Below are positions 10,001-18,723 of a stretch of 64,000 nucleotides of DNA, in pieces. The stretch is from Anaerolineales bacterium (GTDB lineage Bacteria > Chloroflexota > Anaerolineae > 4572-78 > J111), in the NCBI GenBank assembly GCA_020634855.1, contig JACKAU010000003.1, positions 1 through 64,000 of the forward strand, written 5' to 3'. The notes below the pieces were generated by a model. The model made no database searches and was not told the DNA's origin. It saw only the letters and a program-made list of their open reading frames with translations. The translations under genes were made by a program, and so were the position numbers. Positions within the stretch are counted from its first letter, which is position 1, and every line of letters begins with the position of its first letter.

Positions 10001-11243
10001 TGATGACTTCGGGCTGGGTACGTTGGGCGGTTTCAAACAGGGTGTTGTACACGTATTGGCCTCGTTCGGACCAATCGGCAATACGATAAGCTGCGCTCAG
10101 ATCGGCTTGTTCGGTCAGGTACACTAAAAACGCCATCGGCTCGGTAGTTCTTAACCTGGCGTCTTTCTGCAAGGTCGGGTCTATTTTATCGGAAGGAAAA
10201 GAGACCGGGCGCCAATCGTTTTGCTGGATTGCCATACTGGTGGCCGTAACTTCTGCCCCGGCAATGGCTATGTTGAACGACAAGGTCACGTCGCCTTCAT
10301 TGTCGATGGTCAGCGAACGGGTGGCCGTTTGTCCGGTTTGTAAGGTGACATCAATCGCGGTGGGACTCACGTTGATGTCCGGCGAACCCGGCACGGCGGT
10401 GGGCGTTGGCGTGGCGTTGTCGTTGACATAGGAGTCTATCCAGCTTTTGACCGTTGAAATTCGGGCATAAACGCCGTAATAATCTGGCTCCGCGCAACCA
10501 AAACCCCAGCTAACCACACCAGCCTGTTTGAAGCCGCCGCTGCCATCAGAGATAATCAGGGGGCCGCCGCTGTCGCCCTGACAGGAATCTTTGCCGCCCT
10601 CGGCATAGCCGGCACACAACATACTGTCGGTAATACTGCTGCCGTAAGATGCCGCACAGGTGGCGTTGGAAACAATCGGTACCTGCACTTCCATTAATTC
10701 ATCCGATATGGAGCCGCCGTATGAAGTGGTTCCCCAGCCGGTCACGGTCGACAGTTCGCCCTCCACATCAACCACACTGCTTAAAGCGATGGTGGCAACC
10801 GCGCTATTGAGCACAGCCGGTGAACTGAGATGCAACAGCGCCACGTCGTAGTCGCTGGTGTTAGCATCGTAACTGGGGTGGGGGATAACCTGATCAACCG
10901 TCTTAGCCTGCTCGGTGCCGTCCGAGCTATAAAGATAATGTTCTCCCAGACTGATATCAAAGACGGAAGGGTCGTACACAGTGGAACCGTTATAGACACA
11001 GTGAGCTGCAGTTAAAACCCACTCCGCATCGATTAACGATCCGCCGCACAGGTAGCTGTCAAAGAGAACCAGGGCCTGCCAGGGATACTCATGCGGATCA
11101 GCCGGCTGCCCGCCCACAATAGCTGGCTGATTGGGGTCTGAGGAGGAGTCTTGGGCTGACGCATTACTCAGAATCAGCACAAAGGTTAACAGAAGGGTAA
11201 AAACAATAATGAAAGATCTATGGAGTAACTGTTTGTTAAACAT
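7023..11243 (-). CDS. Secreted dual serine protease (trypsin S1 + subtilisin S8) with IPT/TIG and CARDB domains
   Basis: 1406-residue exported protein with two complete serine protease active sites. Signal peptide 1-30 (SNASA|Q). S1 domain about 42-275: activation site IVGG at 42, His81 in TAAHC, Asp133 in DYDVALL, Ser225 in CQGDSGGP, and Asp219 at the primary specificity position, predicting Lys/Arg cleavage. After a beta domain and an I9-propeptide-like stretch (about 371-460) comes an S8 subtilisin domain about 480-775: Asp504 (SIDTGV), His547 (NGHGTH), Asn650 (AAGNSG), Ser721 (GTSMASPH). A further beta domain, a TPTPTS linker (about 838-865), two IPT/TIG domains, a CARDB-like domain and a PPC-like domain follow. 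The chain ends VYLPVTIK. The start has AAGGTAAGGAAA upstream. Likely role is extracellular protein degradation, possibly with one domain activating the other. Confidence 0.93.
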   Translation of the reverse strand: MFNKQLLHRSFIIVFTLLLTFVLILSNASAQDSSSDPNQPAIVGGQPADPHEYPWQALVLFDSYLCGGSLIDAEWVLTAAHCVYNGSTVYDPSVFDISLGEHYLYSSDGTEQAKTVDQVIPHPSYDANTSDYDVALLHLSSPAVLNSAVATIALSSVVDVEGELSTVTGWGTTSYGGSISDELMEVQVPIVSNATCAASYGSSITDSMLCAGYAEGGKDSCQGDSGGPLIISDGSGGFKQAGVVSWGFGCAEPDYYGVYARISTVKSWIDSYVNDNATPTPTAVPGSPDINVSPTAIDVTLQTGQTATRSLTIDNEGDVTLSFNIAIAGAEVTATSMAIQQNDWRPVSFPSDKIDPTLQKDARLRTTEPMAFLVYLTEQADLSAAYRIADWSERGQYVYNTLFETAQRTQPEVITFLGPAAVQRTFYIVNAVAATGSWDTIVDLSNRADVVYIEAQDSYSIPDPQPADEIGIAAAQWGISKIGADQVWNEWNIRGDGIVIASIDTGVYSSHPALINQYRGTATGSHDYNWYDPTGAYPTAPGDNNGHGTHTVGTMVGVDGTNQIGVAPAAKWIAAKGCSSSSCSSTHLLAAAEWVLAPYPIGGSTSNGDPNQRPNVVNNSWGGGSGDQWYQAAVQSWRAADIFPAFAAGNSGPNAGTINSPGDYADSFASGATDSGDSIASFSSRGPSSLTSETKPDISAPGYNIYSAWNNGSYATISGTSMASPHTAGCVALVKVANPGLTVSQIEDVLTSTSVDLGSTGPDDDFGYGRLDCYAAVDAVRSDGWLTASPVNGQVTSGGAATIELTFDTNSLADGDYSASLTITSNDPDESPLTIPVSLVVGDSNTTPTPTSTPTATPTPTSTPTPPAPPQVTTVNVDGNSLEIIGSNFINPVRASLGTYPLSNVTFVNSGKFQAIAPSNLPSGTYTLIVTNPDGQTASYPAAFTVGSSALDLQVIAPQRGRDDVPSLLYAFGLNFSEDARVKLGSSSLTTQYVNQNFLWAIVPAGQTPGLYNVSVTDNGVTDTLANAYTVFSATDDDLLSHSSLLWTDPGSLRAGSQIDVGLVVYHQGGVQTLTDVAVRFQVETPTGQTLTLGTGTADLPPNRYDTTTSISWVPTATGNYLLRAIIDPNNNVVENDETNNVIERTISVLPAAADTTPPQITSFTATLPPDSPIATLSVTATDVGAGVNAVLFIEYEFSPSARQWIAVRQSEWLDYQTAAYNWEVSSTPGMKYFQVWAADVAGNIARAPGQAVLNYVTPTDSLLAGQIRLYRYRLAAGEQITVHTTPTSGDPDIYLWDTNSAYPAASSYNAGATVDEINYTAAQDVTVQIVIHGYTDTEFAQSIEVAAAGAASATRSEPRDVVITSKTPLDDAIVPAANSPSDKQGLPDAPVTANTSAVYLPVTIK

Positions 11244-11712
11244 GTTTTCCTTACCTTGACTATGAATTGGTGTACCTGGTCAGGGTCGGTGATGCCTTGC
11301 AAGTGTAGCTTTACATTGGGAAGGGTGGTTTGACGAAGAACATGCCCAAAACTTTCATACCCATCAAAGCCGGAGGCTTCCTGTCGCCGGCAGGACTGCA
11401 AACAATGCAGGTTAAACCGCTCCTCGATAGCTTCTCAGAAAAAGTATAGCATTATTATTTGTATAAAAATGTTGTGTAGAGTCTGAGTTTGTTTAGAACT
11501 CTGTTGGATTTATTTGAGGAGAAATGATCAGGTCCAAAATGAGACCTCGGAGTCGCCAAATGGTTTGCGATTAAGTTTGGACTACTCGCGGTTTAATGGA
11601 CAGAAAGTTAAGCGACAAAAGCTATAAGGGCTTCTCTACTCATAAGCCAAAGCTGGATCAGATTACAGCGAGGAACTGCTCGATACGATGAATGGAAAAT
11701 TGCATGATTTTA
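11244..11712. other. Intergenic region upstream of the protease
   Basis: No convincing gene in 469 bases. On the minus strand a TATACT box (plus coordinates 11443-11448) preceded by an AT-rich stretch could be the -10 of a protease promoter, but no good -35 is seen. A small palindrome ACTCA-TTT-TGAGT lies next to the HAD gene stop near 11715. Confidence 0.35.
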
Positions 11713-12354
11713 CTACTCATTTTGAGTAACTAACACTTTTAGTTCATACAAACGATGGATGTGATGCTTCGCGTTGCCGCCACGAGGTACACCTGCCCTG
11801 AGGATTTGTACGGTCATCATCCCCAGGTGGTTCCCGGCCTCGATTTCAGAAGCCGGGTTGTCACCGACTACGAGCACCTCGGCGGGTTCGAGCGCGTAAA
11901 CGCCAAGGATCTCCTTAAAGATTCCCTGTTTACCCTTCCGGTTGGCTTCGTCAATCGCGTCAACATAGATCGCCTCAAAGAGCGACCCGATCCCGAGCGC
12001 CCTGATCTTACTGTCTTGGAGACGCCGGAAGCCGGATGTTACCAAGAATAACCGGGCGGGCAGTTCTACGAGCGCGCCGAGGTCCGGATAGCCGTACATG
12101 GGCGTTTTCACTTCTGTACACGCCGCCACTGCCCACCCGGCGGTGAGCATCTCCGCAGAGAAGCTGTGCCGCGCCGCGACATAATCCAAAGCGTGACGCC
12201 AGCAATCGGCGAACGCTTGCTCAAGCGCCACGTCGGAAAGGGTGCCGTTGTTCGCTTGTCTGATCGCGGCGAAGGTCGGCTCAAGCAGTTCAGGCCCGAC
12301 CTCGTCGGCGGCGCTCAGGCAATTATCCAAATCGAAGATGATGGCTCTTATCAT
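11713..12354 (-). CDS. HAD-superfamily phosphatase
   Basis: 213-residue haloacid-dehalogenase-fold hydrolase. Motif I is FDLDNCL with nucleophile Asp8 and acid Asp10, motif II is LFLVTSGF, and motif IV is VVGDNPASEIEAG; an alpha-helical cap (about 15-90) lies between I and II, as in phosphoglycolate-phosphatase-like subfamily I members. It is the last gene of the minus-strand run, 23 bases after the activase stop, with a weak ribosome binding site, so it is probably co-transcribed. In this place it may dephosphorylate a pathway intermediate or clear a dead-end phosphate ester. Substrate unknown. Confidence 0.85.
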   Translation of the reverse strand: MIRAIIFDLDNCLSAADEVGPELLEPTFAAIRQANNGTLSDVALEQAFADCWRHALDYVAARHSFSAEMLTAGWAVAACTEVKTPMYGYPDLGALVELPARLFLVTSGFRRLQDSKIRALGIGSLFEAIYVDAIDEANRKGKQGIFKEILGVYALEPAEVLVVGDNPASEIEAGNHLGMMTVQILRAGVPRGGNAKHHIHRLYELKVLVTQNE

Positions 12355-12377
12355 TCTCGTTTACGGTTATTTGGCAC

Positions 12378-13325
12378 CTATCCCCCAACTTTCACCATCA
12401 AGCCATAAGACTCGACCAGCCTGGCCAGCGTGTTAACCTCATCAGTCATCAGGCGATCGTGCTCCGCCCAAGGATAGGTCCGGCCAAGCGCCTTATATTT
12501 GCTTTGCCCCAAGGTGTGGTACGGCAGCAGATGGATACTCAGCCGCGAGTCGCCCAAGTCTCGCACAAATCCGGCGATGGCCCGCATAGGCTCGGCTGAG
12601 GCGTTAAGGCCGGGGATGAGCGGGACTCTAATCGTCAGTGGCGCTTTGGCGGCCACCAGCCAGCGCAAGTTGTCTAGAATGAGTTCGTTGCCCAGACCGG
12701 TAAATTTCCGGTGTGTTTCGGTATCAACCTGTTTAAGGTCGTACAGAATGTGATCGAGATAGGGCAGCAGGCGTTCCAGCACCGGCCACCGGGTGTGACC
12801 GCACGTCTCCATCGCGGTTGAGATCCCTTCGGCCTGGGCTAAACGCAGCAGGGCCTCGGCCAGATCCGGCTGCATCGTGACCTCGCCGCCGGTTAAGGTC
12901 AGCCCGCCGCCCTCGGCATAAAAAGGCGCATCGCGCCGCACTTCCCGCATGATGTCGCCGGCGGTTCGCCGTTCGCCGATCCAGTGGATCGCGCCGGTGG
13001 GGCAAATGGCCGTCCGTTCATCGAATTCCTCAAGTTGTTCGCGCGACCACCCACTTTCACCTTGCTCAGCCCAGCAGATCGGGCAAGGTGTTTCGAACTG
13101 GCCACAGGAAATACAGTTTACTTCGGACAAAACCAATTCCGGCTGCATCGACTGTGACTCGGGATTGGCGCACCAGCCGCAGTGCAGGGGGCAGCCTTTG
13201 AAAAAGACGTTGGTGCGCAACCCCGGCCCATCGTGGACCGAGTACCGTTGTATGTCAAAGATGATGCCTTCTACCTGTTCCAACCGGCTTCGTTCTGTAA
13301 GTGATAAGTCGAATGTTTTGCTCAT
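12378..13325 (-). CDS. Glycyl-radical enzyme activating protein (radical SAM)
   Basis: 315-residue PflA-type activase. It uses SAM and a 4Fe-4S cluster to abstract a hydrogen from the active-site glycine of its partner, most likely the glycyl radical enzyme at 18724-21180. The radical SAM cluster is C45-x3-C49-x2-C52 in FKGCPLHCGWC; SVHDGPGLRTNVFF precedes it and LTLTGGEVTMQPDL follows, all family hallmarks. Between them is a ferredoxin-like insert with C70, C73, C80, C83 and C107. Such inserts are typical of activases for dehydratase/lyase-type GREs and absent from classical PFL activase. Activase and GRE are separated by the three dehydrogenase genes, an unusual order. Confidence 0.93.
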   Translation of the reverse strand: MSKTFDLSLTERSRLEQVEGIIFDIQRYSVHDGPGLRTNVFFKGCPLHCGWCANPESQSMQPELVLSEVNCISCGQFETPCPICWAEQGESGWSREQLEEFDERTAICPTGAIHWIGERRTAGDIMREVRRDAPFYAEGGGLTLTGGEVTMQPDLAEALLRLAQAEGISTAMETCGHTRWPVLERLLPYLDHILYDLKQVDTETHRKFTGLGNELILDNLRWLVAAKAPLTIRVPLIPGLNASAEPMRAIAGFVRDLGDSRLSIHLLPYHTLGQSKYKALGRTYPWAEHDRLMTDEVNTLARLVESYGLMVKVGG

Positions 13326-13352
13326 CGTCTGCTGAATAAATACCCTTTGGCC

Positions 13353-15812
13353 TTAAATTCCCAAACGATTGCGCTTAAGGATTTCGCCGGTGGTTTGGAC
13401 GGTGGTGACCTGATGGTTGGCGAGCGGCAAGATCCGTTCGTGGATGGTATCAAGAATCCAATCCGTCTGCGGGAAGAAACTGTCTTCTAATTCAGCGGGG
13501 GGCGTAATCCAGTTGCGAGCGCCAACGACGGCCACCGGCCCATCCAGATCGTCAAACGCCAGTTGGCTGATGTTTGAAGCCATCGTATGCAGGAACGATC
13601 CCCTTTCGCTGGCGTCGGAAGCGAGTACGACCCTGCCGGTTTTTCGCACCGACTCGATGATTGGCTCATAGTTGAGTGGGTTCAGAAAACGGACGTCGAT
13701 GACCTCGCAACTCAGGCCGTATTTGGCTTCTAACTGGGCGGCGGCATCCAGAGCGCGGTACAAAGTGGCCCCAATGGTGATCAGGGTCAGGTCTTGGCCG
13801 CGACGTCGCACCACGGGTTCGCCTTCCGGCACCTCGTAATAGTCAATCGGTACGCCGCCCTCAACCACGGTTTCCGGCTCAGAGTAGAGCCGCTGGCTTT
13901 CAAAAAAGACGACCGGGTCAGTGCCCCGTAAGGCCAGATTGAGCATCCCCTTGGCATCGTACGGCGTAGCCGGGAAGTATACCTTCAAGCCGGGAATATG
14001 CGCCACCAACGAGGTCCAATCCTGCGAATGCTGCGCTCCATACTTAGAGCCAACCGAGACGCGCAGCACCAACGGCATCTGCAACAGATTGGCACTCATG
14101 GCTTGCCATTTAGCCATCTGATTGAAGATTTCATCGCCGGCGCGCCCCATAAAATCACAATACATCAACTCAGCGACCACGCGCCCGCCGCTGAGGGCGT
14201 AGCCCACCGCCGTACCGACAATCGCCCCTTCGGAAATCGGCGAGTTGAACAGACGATGATAAGGCAGCGCCTCAGTTAGCCCGCGATACACGCCAAAAGC
14301 GCCGCCCCAATCCCGATTTTCTTCGCCGTAGGCTACCATGGTAGGGTCTTCATAAAAGCGGTGCATCATCGCCTCAAAGATGGCTTCGGCGTAGTTTAAG
14401 GTCCGCAACTTGGGCAGCGGCTGGCGGTTGGCATCCAGACCAAAGCGGTTTTTGGCAAACGTAACATTGAGGCGGCTTTCGTCTTTGGTTTGCAAGACTT
14501 CCGGTTCCCGTTCGGCCAGCCTGTCCTTAAATTGATTGGAAAACATCATCCGGCCAATGACGTCGGTGCGAACATCAACGCGGGGTGAAAGTTCCAGCGA
14601 CGCCGCTGCCCGTAACACGGTTGCCATTCGCGCCTCTGATTGCTGCTGAATACGGGTCAGGGTATCCGCATCGGCGTGGCCATTTTCCTTGAGATAAGCC
14701 CCAAAGGTTAATAGCGAGTCATGCCGGCTCCATTCATCAAGTTCATCTCGGTTCCGGTAAGCGGATGCATCCGATGGCGAGTGACCGGTGAACCGATAGG
14801 TGATGGTATCCAGCAGCACCGGCCCGCGTCCGGCTTCAAGTATCCGCCGCTTCCGTTCAATCGCGTCGGCTACGGCCAGCGGGTTCAGGCCATCGACCCG
14901 TTCAGCGTGCATCGCCTCGGGGTTAACGCCCAGCCCTACGCGAGCGAGCGTACCAAATCCCATGGTTTCGCCCTGAGGCTGACCGCCCATACCGTAGAAG
15001 TTGTTCATAAAGTTGAACAGAATAGGCGGATTGCCGCCCATTTTCTTGTCCCACAGGGTGCGGTACTGGTCCATCGCGGCAAACATCATCGCTTCCCAGA
15101 CCGGCCCGCAGCCCAGTGAGGCGTCACCGATATTGGCGATGACGATGCCGGGCTGCCGGTTGATCCGCTTGAACAGGGCCGCGCCGGTGGCAATATCGGC
15201 GCTGCCGCCGACAATGGCGTTGTTGGGCATAACCCCAAAGGGGGCAAAAAAGGCGTGCATCGAGCCGCCCATGCCTTTGTTGAAGCCATTTTCGCGGCCA
15301 AAAATCTCGGCCATGGTCGCGTACAGGATGTAATCAATAGCCAGTTCTTTGACCGTCTCCGCCCCAAACGTTTCCACCACCCGCAGCGGTGCGCCGTCCA
15401 GGTAAGTCTCCATAATGGTGGTTAGTTCCGCCTCGCTCAGTTTGGCAACGGCCGAAAAACTCTTGGCTAAAATTTCGCCGTGGCTGCGATGGGAGCCAAA
15501 GATAAAGTCCTCGGGGGTTAAGTGACAAGCCTGGCCTACTGCCGACGCTTCCTGCCCAATCGACAGGTGCGCCGGGCCACGATGATTATACTCGATGCCT
15601 TGGTAAGCGCCTTCCTTTTTGAGGCGATCCAGCGCCGTTTCAAATTCTCGAATGAAGACCATATCTCGATACATGCCCACCAGCGCCTCGGGGCCGTATT
15701 TTTTAGCCTCAGCTTTAGGATTGGATTGATAGGCATTGATAGGGATTTCGAGTGCAGTCAGCACCCCGCTTTTTCGCGCTTCAACAGGATTGATATTAAT
15801 TAGCTTCGTCAT
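13353..15812 (-). CDS. 2-oxoacid (or acetoin) dehydrogenase E1, alpha and beta fused
   Basis: 819-residue thiamine-diphosphate enzyme in which E1-alpha (about 35-400) and E1-beta (about 475-800) are one chain. The alpha half shows GSHRSHGEILAK, GMGGSMHAFF and the TPP-binding GDASLGCGPVWEA...FNFMNNFYG; the beta half shows VAYGEENRDWGGAFGVYRGL, FNSPISEGAIVGTAVG and DVRFLNPLNYEPI. It would decarboxylate a 2-oxoacid or cleave acetoin and pass the acyl group to the lipoyl domain of the E2 at 17203-18567. The start has AAGGGGAA about 6 bases upstream. The order E2-E3-E1 within 30-base gaps shows one operon. The substrate cannot be read from sequence; the glycyl radical enzyme next door suggests its product feeds this complex. 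Confidence 0.9.
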   Translation of the reverse strand: MTKLININPVEARKSGVLTALEIPINAYQSNPKAEAKKYGPEALVGMYRDMVFIREFETALDRLKKEGAYQGIEYNHRGPAHLSIGQEASAVGQACHLTPEDFIFGSHRSHGEILAKSFSAVAKLSEAELTTIMETYLDGAPLRVVETFGAETVKELAIDYILYATMAEIFGRENGFNKGMGGSMHAFFAPFGVMPNNAIVGGSADIATGAALFKRINRQPGIVIANIGDASLGCGPVWEAMMFAAMDQYRTLWDKKMGGNPPILFNFMNNFYGMGGQPQGETMGFGTLARVGLGVNPEAMHAERVDGLNPLAVADAIERKRRILEAGRGPVLLDTITYRFTGHSPSDASAYRNRDELDEWSRHDSLLTFGAYLKENGHADADTLTRIQQQSEARMATVLRAAASLELSPRVDVRTDVIGRMMFSNQFKDRLAEREPEVLQTKDESRLNVTFAKNRFGLDANRQPLPKLRTLNYAEAIFEAMMHRFYEDPTMVAYGEENRDWGGAFGVYRGLTEALPYHRLFNSPISEGAIVGTAVGYALSGGRVVAELMYCDFMGRAGDEIFNQMAKWQAMSANLLQMPLVLRVSVGSKYGAQHSQDWTSLVAHIPGLKVYFPATPYDAKGMLNLALRGTDPVVFFESQRLYSEPETVVEGGVPIDYYEVPEGEPVVRRRGQDLTLITIGATLYRALDAAAQLEAKYGLSCEVIDVRFLNPLNYEPIIESVRKTGRVVLASDASERGSFLHTMASNISQLAFDDLDGPVAVVGARNWITPPAELEDSFFPQTDWILDTIHERILPLANHQVTTVQTTGEILKRNRLGI

Positions 15813-15829
15813 GGGTATTCCCCTTCATC

Positions 15830-17179
15830 TTAGATGTGTATCTCAAATAGGGTGTCTTTGAAAAGCTCTGACACTGTGGGGTGTGGAAAAACAACTTCTT
15901 CGATGTCCTGCACTCGAAACTCATCTTCAATCATTGCCGCCGCGCCATAAATGAGTTCGGAAGCCGCCGCGCCGATGATATGAACCCCCAACAGCGCCTG
16001 GGTTTGAGCGTCAACGATCACTTTCCAAAGCCCACGTTTGCCTTCATTTTCGGCTAGAAAGCGGCCATTGGCGGTCATCGGCAAACTGGCGGTTTGGGTG
16101 GCGATGCCCTGCGCTGCGGCTTGCGTTTCGGTCAGCCCCACCGAGGCGATTTCGGGCATCGTATAAACGACCCAGGGGATGGCTTGATAGCGCATGACAT
16201 CGGGTCGTCCAAACATATTGTTGACAGCTACTTCGCCCATTCGAGACGCCGCATGAGCCAACATCGATTTGGTATTCACGTCACCGATGGCGTAAATCCC
16301 CGGGATGTTGGTTTGTAGCTTGTCGTTAACTTTGATCCCGCGCTGGTCGAAATCTACGCCCACTTTCTCCAGGCCGAGGCCCGCCACATTCGGTTTGCGA
16401 CCAATCGCCATGAGCACCTTGTCAGCGGCAATGGTGTGTTGCTTGCCGTCTTGGTCGTAGGTCACGCTATCGGCGCTAATACATTGAACTTTGCAGCCAA
16501 TATGAAAATCGACCCCTTTCATACTCTTGCGCAACATGGCGGCTAACTCGGCATCCATCATGGACAGTATTTCCGGCAGCATTTCAATCACGGCTACTTT
16601 GACCCCCACGCTGGAAAAGAAAGAGGCAAACTCGCAACCGATCACTCCACCCCCGATGATGACCAAAGACTCAGGCAAAGCGTCGATGTCCAAAATTTGA
16701 TCGCTCGTTAATACGTGAGGTTGATCTGACCCCGGAATGGGCGGCTGAATCGGCGAGGAACCGGTGGCAATGATGATATTATCGGCTCGATACAGCGAAC
16801 CGTTGACCTGGACAGTGTGCCGGTCAACCAGTGTGGCTTCGCCCTGAACGACCTCGACGTGGTGGCGTTTCATCTGAAAAGCGATGCCGCGCCGTAAGGT
16901 TGCAATCGTCTTTTGTTTACGAGCCATCGCCTGGCCTAAATCAAAATAAGGGTTTTCCACATAAACCCCGTACGCTTGGCTGTGCTGGGCCTGAGTAAAC
17001 AGTTTGGCGGAGTAGAGCAGCGTTTTGCTGGGAATACAACCGCGATTCAGGCAAACCCCGCCCAGATGCTCTTTTTCAATTAATACCGCTTTTTTCCCTT
17101 TGGCTCCGGCCCGTTCAGCCGCAATGTAGCCGCCCGGACCGGCGCCAATTACGATTAAATCGTAGGTATTTTCACTCAT
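15830..17179 (-). CDS. lpdA: Dihydrolipoyl dehydrogenase (E3)
   Basis: FAD-dependent E3 that reoxidises dihydrolipoamide of the E2 and reduces NAD+. It carries the N-terminal FAD motif VIGAGPGGYIAAERAG, the redox disulfide GGVCLNRGCIPSKTLL, the NAD-binding VIIGGGVIGCEFASFF, AIGDVNTKSMLAHAAS, and the C-terminal catalytic HPTVSEL (His-Glu pair). About 449 residues, normal length. I place the start at the ATG 17179 (MSENTYDLIV), where GGGA sits 9 bases upstream; an ATG three codons earlier (17188) is possible but leaves almost no spacing. It lies 17 bases upstream of E1 and 23 bases after E2. Confidence 0.94.
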   Translation of the reverse strand: MSENTYDLIVIGAGPGGYIAAERAGAKGKKAVLIEKEHLGGVCLNRGCIPSKTLLYSAKLFTQAQHSQAYGVYVENPYFDLGQAMARKQKTIATLRRGIAFQMKRHHVEVVQGEATLVDRHTVQVNGSLYRADNIIIATGSSPIQPPIPGSDQPHVLTSDQILDIDALPESLVIIGGGVIGCEFASFFSSVGVKVAVIEMLPEILSMMDAELAAMLRKSMKGVDFHIGCKVQCISADSVTYDQDGKQHTIAADKVLMAIGRKPNVAGLGLEKVGVDFDQRGIKVNDKLQTNIPGIYAIGDVNTKSMLAHAASRMGEVAVNNMFGRPDVMRYQAIPWVVYTMPEIASVGLTETQAAAQGIATQTASLPMTANGRFLAENEGKRGLWKVIVDAQTQALLGVHIIGAAASELIYGAAAMIEDEFRVQDIEEVVFPHPTVSELFKDTLFEIHI

Positions 17180-17202
17180 TAAGGTCATTCCCTTTTGGTA
17201 AT

Positions 17203-18567
17203 TTACCCGGCTAGCAGCAACTCAAAGGTGGCCAACGCATTTGAGAGGGTTTGTAAGAAACGCGCCGCCGGCGCACCGTCAACGACTTGGTGATTGATTG
17301 TGAGTGAGAGGCTAAGATGAGGGATGAACTGCACCTGATCCTCTACCTGCACCGGTCTGGGCGCGATACTGCCCACGCCCAAAATGGCGACCTGGGGCAG
17401 ATTGAGGACCGGCGTAAACGTATCGATGCCAAACGCCCCCAAATTGGTCACGGTAAAGGTGCCGCCATTGAGTTCGTCCGGAGAAATCCTCCCCTCAAGG
17501 CAGCTCATTGCTAACCCTTTGGCTTCCTGAGAAATTTGTTTCAAGCTGAGTGTACTGGCGTTGCGAATCACCGGCACCATCAAGCCACGGGGCGTATCGA
17601 CTGCAACGGCTAGATGAACGTTCCGGTATTGATAAATCGTGTCGGCTTCAAAAAGCGCGTTCAAGGCCGGATGCTGCGCTAAAACGCGCGAGACAGCCAG
17701 CAGCACAAAATCGTTGATGGTTATCCTTTGGAGGCCCAGGCTGTCATCACTGGCTTTTAGTCGTTGTCGATAGGCCAACATGGCTCGCGCATCAGCATAG
17801 CTGCTCAAGGTGAGTTGGGCGGTTGTTTGCAATGAGGCCAACATCCGTTCGGCAATGACTTTGCGGACACCTTTGAGCGGAATCGCTTCGACCTCATCCG
17901 TCACACCCGCCGTCAAAGTTGAGACCGGTGATTGTTCATGGGGTGCGGTCAAATCCTTGGCCGTCACCCGCCCGCCAAGCCCTGTGCCGACAGCCGGGAT
18001 GATGCCATCTCTAACCAGCGATTTAGCCAGTGGAGTGAGCGGTTGTTGGGTGGCCAAAGCGGCCTGCACATCCCGTTCAATTATACGACCGCCGGGGCCG
18101 CTGCCGGACAGTTGAGCCACGCCGATGCCTTTGGCCTCGGCCAGCCGCCTGGCCCGAGGCGAAACGCCGGGCCGGGTTGTGGGGGCGTCAGCCGCCAATA
18201 CAGGCATCGGTTTTGGTTGGCTGTTACCGTCCGGCGGTGTTGATCCCATTTCTTGCGAGTCCACTGGCGGCACAAGCGACGAGGCGCTATCGGCTGCGCC
18301 GTTGGGCTGAAACGAGGTCACATCTTCCCCCGGCTCGCCGATAACGGCGATGTTGGTCAAGACCGGAACCTCCGCGCCTTCATCGAAGAACAAAGCTAAG
18401 ACTGTACCCGACGCCGGCGCTTCGACCTCCATGGTGGCTTTATCGGTTTCAACTTCACAGATGATATCGCCTTCAGCCACTGAGTCGCCTTTTTGTAGTT
18501 TCCAGGTGGCTATCAGGCAGTTTTCTACAGAGTTCCCCAAGCGGGGCATAATTACGGCTGTGGCCAT
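17203..18567 (-). CDS. Dihydrolipoamide acyltransferase (E2)
   Basis: 454-residue E2 core of the dehydrogenase complex. The N-terminal lipoyl domain has its lipoylated Lys43 in EVETDKATMEVEAP. After a Pro/Ser-rich linker come two motifs of the peripheral-subunit-binding type: SPRARRLAEAKGI...GPGGRI (about 135-175) and TPLAKSLVRDGI...GLGGRV (about 180-210). The C-terminal acyltransferase domain carries the catalytic LTINHQVVDGAPAARF (DHRxxxDG variant with Asn-His-Gln). The start is the ATG 18567 with GAGGAAA upstream, not the earlier in-frame ATG. Tandem E3-binding-like modules are unusual. A second E2 with DHRLIDGA is cut by the right edge of the window. Confidence 0.92.
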   Translation of the reverse strand: MATAVIMPRLGNSVENCLIATWKLQKGDSVAEGDIICEVETDKATMEVEAPASGTVLALFFDEGAEVPVLTNIAVIGEPGEDVTSFQPNGAADSASSLVPPVDSQEMGSTPPDGNSQPKPMPVLAADAPTTRPGVSPRARRLAEAKGIGVAQLSGSGPGGRIIERDVQAALATQQPLTPLAKSLVRDGIIPAVGTGLGGRVTAKDLTAPHEQSPVSTLTAGVTDEVEAIPLKGVRKVIAERMLASLQTTAQLTLSSYADARAMLAYRQRLKASDDSLGLQRITINDFVLLAVSRVLAQHPALNALFEADTIYQYRNVHLAVAVDTPRGLMVPVIRNASTLSLKQISQEAKGLAMSCLEGRISPDELNGGTFTVTNLGAFGIDTFTPVLNLPQVAILGVGSIAPRPVQVEDQVQFIPHLSLSLTINHQVVDGAPAARFLQTLSNALATFELLLAG

Positions 18568-18606
18568 CGTTATTTCCTCGATCACTATTTTCGGGACTTA
18601 CTTTTT

Positions 18607-18670
18607 TTAGCCACGAATTACACGAATTTTCACTAATTATTTCTTGTTTTTCGTGTCAATTCGTGGCTAA
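18607..18670. repeat. Palindromic intergenic repeat (CACGAATTACACG type)
   Basis: Arms TTAGCCACGAATTACACGAA (18607-18626) and TTCGTGTCAATTCGTGGCTAA (18650-18670) are inverted copies of each other, differing by one inserted base and separated by 23 bases. It fills the gap between the GRE stop and the E2 start and would fold into a long hairpin in the operon transcript. Very similar AGCCACGAAT/CACGAATT elements recur in intergenic regions of many environmental bacteria, from memory. Confidence 0.75.
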
Positions 18671-18723
18671 TTTTGTCCTGCTGGTGGGTCAACTGCGTAA
18701 GCCCTGATTTTTTATATCCAAAG

